Assembly: GCA_965371325.1 (NCBI GenBank)
Contig: CBDUXZ010000031.1
Location: 1-10,773 of the forward strand
Direction: 5' to 3'
Source of the DNA: CBDUXZ01 sp965371325 [NCBI: uncultured bacterium]
GTDB taxonomy: Bacteria; JAUYMQ01
Length of the DNA stretch: 10,773 nt
A program made the translations under genes and the position numbers. This document shows positions 1 through 5,590 of the stretch, piece by piece (within the stretch, counting starts at the first letter, position 1; each line of letters opens with the position of its first letter). Under the pieces are notes generated by a model, which was not told the origin of the DNA, searched no databases, and saw only the letters and a list, made by a program, of their open reading frames with translations.

Positions 1-1048
1 TGATGACCTCTTCTGCGCGGAGCATCGCATCGTCGTCTCCCATGTTCATGAGATCGGCGACCACGCGGTGCTCGAATTCGAGATTCTTGTAGAGCATTCT
101 GAGTCGCTTCTCGAACAGTTCCGCCTCCCGCGCCCTTCCGCGCGGCGCGGCGCGGCCCTCCCTTTTCTGTGCTTTGGAGGAGATCTCCTCGATCTTCTTC
201 GCGTGCAGCTTTTTGTCCGCCTTGGCCTGGGAGAGCTGCGCCTCCAGGCTCTGCAGCTCTTTCTCGAGTTCAGAGAGGTCTTCCCAGCTCCACCCCCCCA
301 ATTTCTCCTCGAGTTCCGCCTTTTCTGATTCCAATGCGCGAATTTTGCTGACGCGCTCGCTCCCGTGACGCGACGCCTCGCCGAGCTTTCCGGAGACCCG
401 TTTCAGCTCCGTTTCAATTCGGGCCACCCGCTGCGCGCTCTCGCGGTCGAGCCGCTCTGCGATCTCCAGCTTCTCCTGCTCGGTGCGGAGCACGAAGCGC
501 CGGGCGTGAATCCAGAGAACCTGAAGGAGACCGAACACATAGAGGATGAGAATCCCGTTCGCGAGCCAGGTGTTGTTGCCGATTGTCGCCCTGACATCAA
601 CGACGAGCGCCTGGCGCATGAGCCTGTAGTTCTCGCGCGCGATCTCCGCGTCGCTCCGCGTGCCCAGGCCGCGGGCCGGGAGCGCAAACACCGGCGCGTC
701 AGATCTGCCCAGGGGAGCGGATAGTCCGTCGGGCGGAAACCATTCCGTGACCCGTGGATAAAGTCTAATGCCTTCGGCCGTTTGCACGACGACATCCAGA
801 CCGACGCCCAGTTTGCGAAGGTTCCGAATCCAGCCCTGCGCCATTGCCTCCCGGACTCGATCGGGCACCAGATCCGCGAAAATCACCTTTCCTGCCAGCA
901 GATCTTCCGGATTGACAGTCACGGCCTGACGAACCGCGTCTTTCACACGGCTGGAAATCAGGTCCTCGCCCCCTTTCAGGCTGAATATGTAAAGAAATAC
1001 GAACGCGAGGATGGCGCCTGTAATAAACCGGAATGAGAAGTCTCGCAT
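1..1048 (-). CDS. Two-pass membrane protein with long cytoplasmic coiled coil (5' part of gene, runs off left edge)
   Basis: I do not recognise this gene with certainty. Reading the minus strand from ATG at 1048 gives an uninterrupted frame of 349 codons to the window edge. Residues about 8-23 form a hydrophobic segment after a short N-terminus containing Arg. Residues 24-160 would then lie in the periplasm, with no cysteines or catalytic motif noticed. A second hydrophobic segment spans about 162-180 and is followed by Arg-rich sequence (HARRFVLR), which suits a cytoplasmic return. Residues 187-297 are a Glu/Lys/Arg/Leu-rich coiled coil, then a basic hinge (about 297-307), then a new, more folded-looking segment (LFEKRLRMLYKNLEF, ending AEEVI at the edge). 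The layout recalls a sensor or scaffold with an N-terminal two-pass input module, but no HAMP, kinase or GGDEF domain is visible in the part present. The tail vaguely resembles the start of a small alpha/beta domain seen after coiled coils in deltaproteobacterial hypotheticals; that is memory-based and weak. The ribosome site before ATG 1048 is poor (GGCGGT). Confidence 0.8.
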   Translation of the reverse strand, partial: MRDFSFRFITGAILAFVFLYIFSLKGGEDLISSRVKDAVRQAVTVNPEDLLAGKVIFADLVPDRVREAMAQGWIRNLRKLGVGLDVVVQTAEGIRLYPRVTEWFPPDGLSAPLGRSDAPVFALPARGLGTRSDAEIARENYRLMRQALVVDVRATIGNNTWLANGILILYVFGLLQVLWIHARRFVLRTEQEKLEIAERLDRESAQRVARIETELKRVSGKLGEASRHGSERVSKIRALESEKAELEEKLGGWSWEDLSELEKELQSLEAQLSQAKADKKLHAKKIEEISSKAQKREGRAAPRGRAREAELFEKRLRMLYKNLEFEHRVVADLMNMGDDDAMLRAEEVI

Positions 1049-1113
1049 ACGCAGACCGCCGTCAATCTGCCCCGACGGGCCGGGGCGAAATGCCTCCCTT
1101 GCCAGGCCTTGCC

Positions 1114-1126
1114 AGGGAAGTTCCCT
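1114..1126. promoter_or_regulatory. 13-bp perfect dyad (AGGGAAGTTCCCT), possible operator
   Basis: The sequence is AGGGAA-G-TTCCCT, a perfect 6+1+6 inverted repeat. It directly abuts the -10 candidate of the leftward promoter (1127-1132) and would cover the predicted start point near 1120. A regulator bound here would block leftward transcription; alternatively it could simply form a small hairpin at the 5' end of that transcript. No second copy was noticed in the window. Confidence 0.35.
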
Positions 1127-1156
1127 ATAATAAAACGCTTGACTTGATTTCACCAA
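1127..1156 (-). promoter_or_regulatory. Candidate sigma-70-type promoter for the leftward membrane-protein gene
   Basis: On the minus strand TTGGTG (1156-1151) and TATTAT (1132-1127) are separated by 18 bases, which would start transcription near 1120 and leave a leader of roughly 70 bases before ATG 1048. It sits in the only clearly AT-rich patch of the left third of the window. The leader would contain a GCCCCG/CGGGGC hairpin (1069-1086). Assignment is by eye; no start site is known. Confidence 0.45.
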
Positions 1157-1172
1157 CCCGTAACATTAATAT
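1144..1172 (+). promoter_or_regulatory. Candidate promoter for the cold-shock gene
   Basis: TTGATT (1144-1149) and TAATAT (1167-1172) are separated by 17 bases. Transcription would start near 1179, giving a leader of about 205 bases before ATG 1385. A long leader is a known trait of cspA-type cold-shock genes. It overlaps the -35 end of the leftward promoter candidate, so the two would compete for polymerase. A second possible -10, TATAAT at 1237-1242, is a perfect hexamer but has no good -35 partner. Confidence 0.45.
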
Positions 1173-1243
1173 GACAGTAGAGATACGTGTTTCACTTGTT
1201 TCATGGTTCGGTTACCCCATGCGGATCAGTGCAGAATATAATG

Positions 1244-1283
1244 CCGTTTCCCGGAGATCATCCCGGGAACGGCTTTCTTGTTT
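1244..1283 (+). promoter_or_regulatory. Terminator-like hairpin with T-rich tail inside the cold-shock leader
   Basis: Bases 1244-1254 pair with 1263-1272 (CCGTTTCCCGG with CCGGGAACGG), giving ten base pairs with one bulged T at 1249 and an eight-base loop. It is followed at once by CTTTCTTGTTT (1273-1283). This has the shape of an intrinsic terminator but stands about 100 bases before the cold-shock start codon and downstream of the promoter candidate at 1144-1172. It could act as an attenuator, a temperature-sensitive leader element, or a plain terminator for anything entering from upstream. A second stem (GAACTC 1350-1355 with GGGTTC 1364-1369) ends right before the ribosome site. The rest of the 1049-1384 gap holds no convincing gene. 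Confidence 0.45.
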
Positions 1284-1384
1284 CACGGATGCGAAAGCAA
1301 CGTTGAACTCGCGCACGTCTCGGCGTCGCGCTGGCTAGCACGATGACGTGAACTCTCGCTTCGGGGTTCCGGAGGAGGAATTAC

Positions 1385-1585
1385 ATGCCGACCGGTACTG
1401 TGAAGTGGTTCAATGAGAAAAAGGGCTATGGTTTTATCACTCAGGAGTCGGGGGAGGACGTCTTCGTTCACTTCACGGCGATCAATGGGGAAGGGTTCAA
1501 AACCCTTGCCGAGGGGGATAACGTCGAGTTCGAGGTCACCCAGGGATCCAAGGGTCCCCAAGCGGCAAACGTGACGAAGGTCTAG
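1385..1585 (+). CDS. cspA: Cold-shock domain protein (CspA family)
   Basis: This 66-residue protein is a single cold-shock domain, a five-strand OB fold that binds single-stranded RNA and DNA, melts RNA secondary structure and can act as an antiterminator. The family start TGTVKWFN is at residues 3-10, RNP1 appears as KGYGFI at 13-18, and RNP2 as VFVHF at 26-30. The aromatic residues expected on the nucleic-acid face (W8, F17, F27, F30) are present, and the length is typical. ATG 1385 is fixed by an excellent ribosome site, GGAGGAGG at 1371-1378, six bases away. The gene is monocistronic, with a long structured leader before it and a terminator after it. Whether it is cold-induced or constitutive cannot be told from the protein; many genomes hold several paralogues, so the symbol means family rather than strict orthology. 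Confidence 0.96.
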   Translation: MPTGTVKWFNEKKGYGFITQESGEDVFVHFTAINGEGFKTLAEGDNVEFEVTQGSKGPQAANVTKV

Positions 1586-1609
1586 TCGCGACCGAAGATC
1601 GATCATCCC

Positions 1610-1651
1610 GACGGGGCCTCGCTTGAAAGCGCAGGCCTCGTCTCTGTTTTA
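1610..1651 (+). terminator. Intrinsic terminator of the cold-shock gene
   Basis: ACGGGGCCT-CGC (1611-1622) pairs with GCG-C-AGGCCTCGT across a TTGAAA loop, about twelve pairs with one G-T pair and one bulged C, followed by CTCTGTTTTAT. It lies 25 bases after the cold-shock stop codon. On the minus strand the stem lacks a T-rich tail, so it is probably one-directional and does not serve the converging rqcH gene. Confidence 0.8.
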
Positions 1652-1701
1652 TCACGCTTCTTGCATCCCTGAAGTTACACCCGGTTCGGATGCGGCGCCC
1701 A

Positions 1702-3483
1702 TCAGGCGGGCGCACGCCCGGACCTGGAGACGGAAATCAGCCCCTCCGGAAACCCGGGCGCCACACGCAGGGTCCGGCTCTTGCGGACCAGCACCTGTCC
1801 TGGCGGCATGCCTCGGGGCTTGCGGACCTGGCTGAGTTCCGCGACGATCACGTCAACGCTCCGTTCCTCGCGCGCGCGGCTGAAGTGAGCCGCGAGGCGG
1901 GCCGCTCCCTCGACCGCGCTGGAAGGGGCCTCCCTGCCGCCGCGGCGGCGGAGCAGAACGTGGGCGCCCGGGATCCCGCGGGCGTGAAACCAGAGATCCT
2001 TCGCGCTTCCGATCCGCGTTACGATGCGGTCGTTGTCGCGGCCGTGCCTCCCCACGAGCACTTCCCAGCCCACGAGTTCAAATCGCCTCGGACCTTCCTC
2101 CCCGCCGGGTGCCGGCGGGCGCGCAGGTTTTCTCCGCGGTGAAGCGCGTTTTGCATTCCCCCCCAGCGATTCGTCGATCGTGGCGAGTGTCGCGGCATCG
2201 CCGGCTAGCTCGGCGTGAAGGAGCTGCTCTTTAAGATAACGAAGCTCCACCCCTCCCCGATCGATGACCTGCCGGAGATGCGTGACGCCCCTCTTCGCCT
2301 TTTTTGCCCTTGCGTAGAGCCGCTCGGCATTCTCGGCCAGCGTCAGGGCCGGGTCGAGCGGAATCGAGACCGACGGGCCTGCGGGGTCGAAGGAATCCAC
2401 CACGTCGATTGCCGGAAGGCGCCGCCGACCGGTGTCGCCCTCGGCAAGCAGGAGATGCGCCTGCCTGCGCCAACGCTCGCCGCCTGCCGCCTTGGCGAGA
2501 TCCGCCCGCTGACGGTCGAGCTTGAGCTCCCGGTGGGCGATGAGACGCGAGAGAGACCGGAGGGTGCGGAGGCGCATCACTTCAAGTCCCTCATTCCCCT
2601 CCCTTGCCGCGCAGAGAGTATCAAGCGCCTCGGAGACGCTCGGCACGCTTTCGGTACATTGCTCGAGTCCGGCGAGATCGAAGGGGAGCAGCTCGGCGGG
2701 TTGCCCCTCGTCGTCCCTCAGAAGAAGAGGACGGCAGGGGGTGCGAAGAGCGTCCTTCATTGATTGGAGGATGGCGACGGCGGTCTGGAGGTTCATATTC
2801 CCCCCGGCAGCCCAGCCCGCGCGATCGATGACGTGGGCTGCAAGCCGCCTCCCCACCCCCTCGAAGACCCGCGAGAGAAGCCTGTCAAGCGGTTCCTCGC
2901 CCCCCCCCTTTTTCGCGGCGCGAAGGCGGTTCACCGTTTCCACCACCGCCGCGGGATCCGTCCTCTCCGGATCGAGGCGCCCCGCAAGTGCGGGGGGTTC
3001 GTAGCGATTGCGGGGGGCCAGCGGGCGGCGAGCAGAGGGGAGCGGCCGGATAAGGCCGAGGATCTGCGGCTGGCCGTTCTCTTCAGCCATGAGAAGGACG
3101 GTGGCCGCATGCCCGGTCATCTCGGTTGTCAAAACCACGGCGGTCTTTTCACAGTCCTTTGGGCGGGGTCCAAATCGCAGGTGAATGACCGGACGATCCT
3201 CATCGGCCCACGCGAGCGCGAATGGGCGTCCCACGAGATGTTTTCGGGCCAGCATGCAGAAAGGGGGCGGAACGCGGGGGTTCGCGGGCTTCTGCCGGGT
3301 GGTATGAACGCGCGGGCGGCGTGGGTTGGCCGTTGCCAGAACGCGCTCATTGCCCCCGGGGCCGCGCAGGGTGAGAATCAAGGTGTCGATGTCCGGCTGG
3401 TGCACTCGGCGGACGCGGGCACCGCGAAGGGCCCTGTTCAGCTCAACCGCCAGTTGCACGCGCAAAGGTCGATCAAGGATCAC
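1702..3483 (-). CDS. rqcH: RqcH/NEMF-family ribosome quality-control factor (formerly fibronectin-binding protein A-like)
   Basis: RqcH binds stalled 50S subunits that still carry peptidyl-tRNA and recruits tRNA-Ala to add C-terminal alanine tails, marking the nascent chain for degradation. The 593-residue product has the full family layout. The NFACT-N domain covers about 1-240, with PPPFCMLARKHL at 72-83 and D96-R97, at the place of the conserved Asp-Arg pair needed for tailing in Bacillus subtilis RqcH. A helical/coiled-coil middle (about 295-440) includes NAERLYARAKKAKRG near 385-399. The C-terminal NFACT-R (DUF814) domain covers about 465-590, with NDRIVTR and DLWFHARGIPGAHVLLR near 484-512. 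Start: GTG at 3483, with AGAGG eight bases upstream; no better in-frame start lies just ahead. The gene stands alone, converging with the cold-shock gene and diverging from the glycosyltransferase. A role in adhesion, suggested by old names, is unlikely to be the main one. Confidence 0.95.
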   Translation of the reverse strand: MILDRPLRVQLAVELNRALRGARVRRVHQPDIDTLILTLRGPGGNERVLATANPRRPRVHTTRQKPANPRVPPPFCMLARKHLVGRPFALAWADEDRPVIHLRFGPRPKDCEKTAVVLTTEMTGHAATVLLMAEENGQPQILGLIRPLPSARRPLAPRNRYEPPALAGRLDPERTDPAAVVETVNRLRAAKKGGGEEPLDRLLSRVFEGVGRRLAAHVIDRAGWAAGGNMNLQTAVAILQSMKDALRTPCRPLLLRDDEGQPAELLPFDLAGLEQCTESVPSVSEALDTLCAAREGNEGLEVMRLRTLRSLSRLIAHRELKLDRQRADLAKAAGGERWRRQAHLLLAEGDTGRRRLPAIDVVDSFDPAGPSVSIPLDPALTLAENAERLYARAKKAKRGVTHLRQVIDRGGVELRYLKEQLLHAELAGDAATLATIDESLGGNAKRASPRRKPARPPAPGGEEGPRRFELVGWEVLVGRHGRDNDRIVTRIGSAKDLWFHARGIPGAHVLLRRRGGREAPSSAVEGAARLAAHFSRAREERSVDVIVAELSQVRKPRGMPPGQVLVRKSRTLRVAPGFPEGLISVSRSGRAPA

Positions 3484-3499
3484 GATGGCAACCTCTGAC

Positions 3500-3529
3500 T
3501 TGCCGCTGGCAGGGCGGGCCTGCTAATTT
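3500..3529 (+). promoter_or_regulatory. Candidate extended -10 promoter for the glycosyltransferase gene
   Basis: TTGCCG (3500-3505) and TAATTT (3524-3529) are 18 bases apart, with TGC directly before the -10. Transcription would begin near 3536, about 84 bases before the TTG start at 3620. The same TGC-TAnnnT layout occurs before the genes at 8298 and 8971. A 7-base inverted repeat GCTAATT/AATTAGC (3522-3528, 3563-3569) overlaps the -10 and may be chance. No clear minus-strand promoter for rqcH was found in 3484-3619. Confidence 0.5.
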
Positions 3530-3619
3530 TCGCGGCCCTGCCTCGAGACGCGACCGCAACGCAATTAGCGCGGCCGGCCTGATTCCTGGAGCGTTTTCTG
3601 GAATGATGGAGGCCTGTTC

Positions 3620-4705
3620 TTGAAAATCGTGTTCTACGTGAGCGCACACGGCTTTGGCCACGCCGTTCGAACTTCGGAGGTGATGCGTGCGATACTTGCC
3701 CGCATTCCAGAGGTGGAAATTCACGTCCGGAGCAGGGCGCCTGCATGGCTCTTCCCCGCGGAGGTGCGGGGGCGGATCTCGGAAATCGGTCTGGATGTCG
3801 GCGTTGTGCAGCAAAACAGTCTGACCCTCGACACCGCCGCAACCCTCGCCCGGATGGAAGACGTTCTGCGCGACTCGGAGGCGCTTCTTCGCGCGGAGGT
3901 CGAGCTCCTCCGCGATCTTCGCTGCGACATCGTGGTAGGCGACATTCCCCCTCTTGCCTTCGAGGCCGCCCGTCGAGCCGGCGTTCCGTCGGTGGCGATC
4001 ACGAACTTTTCCTGGGACTGGATCTACCGCGCTTACCTTTCTTCCGAGCCGCGTTTCGCGCCGATCATCGACGGGATGGCGAATCACTACGGCACCGCAA
4101 CGCTCTTGCTGCGTCTCCCTTTTCACGGCGATCTCTCGGCCTTCCCCAGGCATCGCGACATCCCTCTCATAACGCGCAGGTCTGAAGGTTCGCGGGATGC
4201 GCAGCGACGCCTCCTTGGTCTGGGGGGAGGGCCCATAGCGCTCGTTTCCTTCGGAGGATTTGGTCTTTCCCAGCTTCCGCTGGCGCGCATCGCCCGTGAG
4301 CGGCCGGGCTGGACGTTTCTCCTCCCCGGAAGCTCCGGCGGGAGCGGGCCCGGGAACATTGTCTCCTATGACGAGCGGGCGGTCCGTCACGAGAATCTCG
4401 TTGCCGCGGCCGACGTCGTCATGACAAAGCCGGGATATGGAATTGTAGCGGAGTGCCTCGCGAATGGTGCGCGGATTCTCTACACCGCTCGTGGCGACTT
4501 TCCGGAGTATCCGATACTGGAGGCGGCGGTGCGCCGGCACGCGCACGCACGCTATGTCTCGCCGGAAGCGCTCCTGGCGGGGCGTATCGGCGATGCCCTT
4601 GATCTCCTGCTTGCCGACGAGAGTCCGGTAGACGCGCTCGGTGACGAGGACTTCCTGGGGGCGCCGGTGGCCGCGAAGATTATTCTGGAGATGGCGGAGG
4701 GTTAA
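3620..4705 (+). CDS. Glycosyltransferase-like protein related to the N-terminal domain of plant L-arabinokinase (MurG/GT-B type)
   Basis: The 361-residue product looks like a GT-B fold nucleotide-sugar glycosyltransferase of the MurG/GT1 type. The first beta strand and glycine-rich loop read FYVSAHGFGHAVR (residues 5-17), close to the HGFGHATR start typical of arabinokinase-like N-terminal domains. SWDWIYRAY at 131-139 matches the family's conserved SWDF-type segment. In the C-terminal half, SFGGFG (210-215) opens the second Rossmann-like domain, and KPGYGIVAECLANG (270-283) followed by FPEYPIL (294-300) fits the donor-binding region. The GHMP sugar-kinase half of plant arabinokinase is absent, so the protein is a stand-alone glycosyltransferase-like unit; acceptor and donor are unknown. 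No signal peptide or membrane segment is seen. Start is TTG 3620, supported by GGAGG seven bases upstream and by the immediate match to the family N-terminus. It ends one base from the stop of the converging mini-secretin gene. Confidence 0.82.
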   Translation: MKIVFYVSAHGFGHAVRTSEVMRAILARIPEVEIHVRSRAPAWLFPAEVRGRISEIGLDVGVVQQNSLTLDTAATLARMEDVLRDSEALLRAEVELLRDLRCDIVVGDIPPLAFEAARRAGVPSVAITNFSWDWIYRAYLSSEPRFAPIIDGMANHYGTATLLLRLPFHGDLSAFPRHRDIPLITRRSEGSRDAQRRLLGLGGGPIALVSFGGFGLSQLPLARIARERPGWTFLLPGSSGGSGPGNIVSYDERAVRHENLVAAADVVMTKPGYGIVAECLANGARILYTARGDFPEYPILEAAVRRHAHARYVSPEALLAGRIGDALDLLLADESPVDALGDEDFLGAPVAAKIILEMAEG

Positions 4706-4706
4706 C

Positions 4707-5579
4707 TCACCGCTTCCTGGCGGTCACCATGAGGTAGGTGTTCTCTCCCTCCCGAACGCGGGCTCCACCGCGGAGGATATCCCGCAGCGCCTCGTTACGG
4801 TTCTTCGTGGAGCTTCCCATCACGACCGCCTCTCCGTCCTTCACCTCTATCTGCGTGGACGCTTCCGTGAACTTGATGCTCCGGCCGCCCCGGGCGAGGT
4901 TCCGCATCCAGGGTGTGATATCGAGGAGGATTCGATCCGTCCCGATGGTTCGCGCATGAACCGTGAGTCCGGTGTCGACGGAGACCCATCGTGTGGATCT
5001 GGTGAGATAGCCGCGCCCGGCGGCGTAGTGGTGAAAGACATCGGTAAAGGGAACCTCATGCCCCGTTGCGATCTCGGCGGTGCCGTCATTCATCACGGTT
5101 ATCGTCTGAACCGCTGTCCGGCGGCTGTGCGTCTTCTCGTCGCCGAGGGTGGCCAGAGCCGAGATGCCGCTTCCGGGGAGGGCTACCGGAACGGTTCCGA
5201 TCTGCCAGCCCGAACTACGATAGGCCCAGTCGACCTCCGCGTGGAGGGCCCGGAGATCCCGATCCGTAACCGACTCGACGGTGATCTGAATGTTGCTCTG
5301 GCGGACGTCCTGGGATGCGAGAACCGCTTTTACCGCGGCAAGCCCTTCTGGGGTGTCGATGATAACGAGTGAGTTCGTTCTCGAGTCGACCGACACGCGC
5401 CCTTCGGAAGTGAGCGCGGTCGAAACACCGGACATGAGCTCCTCGGCCACACGGTGCTTCGCCTTATAAACAAAGACGTCCGTATCTCCCGCGGCCGCGA
5501 GTCGCGGAAGCAGCGAGGCCGAGAGCACGAGAACCAGGAAGAGGGCAACGAGAGACGTCGTTGTAATTTTTCTTTGCAT
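4707..5579 (-). CDS. Short exported secretin-fold protein (mini-secretin)
   Basis: The 290-residue product starts with a clear signal peptide (LVALFLVLVLSASLL, cleavage probably after AAA at about 30). Residues 34-92 resemble the short N-domain of secretins, ending NSLVIIDTPEGLAAVKAVL. Residues 97-256 resemble the secretin core: IQITVESV, then EVDW, TVMNDGTAEIATGHEVPF (161-178), DTGLTVHA (202-209), ILLDITPWM (217-225) and VKDGEAVVMG (246-255). True secretins (PilQ, GspD) are much longer, with several N-domains and a gate region between EVDW and the VMNDG strand; here that region is only about 45 residues, so a full gated pore looks unlikely. It may be a reduced or soluble relative. The ribosome site GGAGGTGA stands three bases before ATG 5579. 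It lies 11 bases after the glycosidase stop, so the two are almost certainly one operon. No type II secretion or type IV pilus gene is nearby. Confidence 0.78.
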   Translation of the reverse strand: MQRKITTTSLVALFLVLVLSASLLPRLAAAGDTDVFVYKAKHRVAEELMSGVSTALTSEGRVSVDSRTNSLVIIDTPEGLAAVKAVLASQDVRQSNIQITVESVTDRDLRALHAEVDWAYRSSGWQIGTVPVALPGSGISALATLGDEKTHSRRTAVQTITVMNDGTAEIATGHEVPFTDVFHHYAAGRGYLTRSTRWVSVDTGLTVHARTIGTDRILLDITPWMRNLARGGRSIKFTEASTQIEVKDGEAVVMGSSTKNRNEALRDILRGGARVREGENTYLMVTARKR

Positions 5580-5590
5580 GGCTCACCTCC

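Noticed and set aside
1237-1242. Perfect TATAAT as the main cold-shock promoter
   Set aside because: No acceptable -35 hexamer at 16-18 bases and no TG extension; kept only as an alternative.
1033-1338. 101-codon plus-strand frame over the divergent control region
   Set aside because: It crosses two promoter candidates and a terminator-like hairpin, and its product has no family features.
2764-3498. 244-codon plus-strand frame
   Set aside because: Antisense to rqcH, whose protein matches a family over its whole length; such long shadow frames are common in GC-rich DNA.
3473-4546. 357-codon minus-strand frame
   Set aside because: Antisense to the glycosyltransferase gene and overlapping the rqcH start; its product is low-complexity, Arg-rich and without recognisable motifs.
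4700-4712. Bidirectional terminator between the converging glycosyltransferase and mini-secretin genes
   Set aside because: The stops are one base apart and no stem-loop with a T-tract is visible on either strand nearby.
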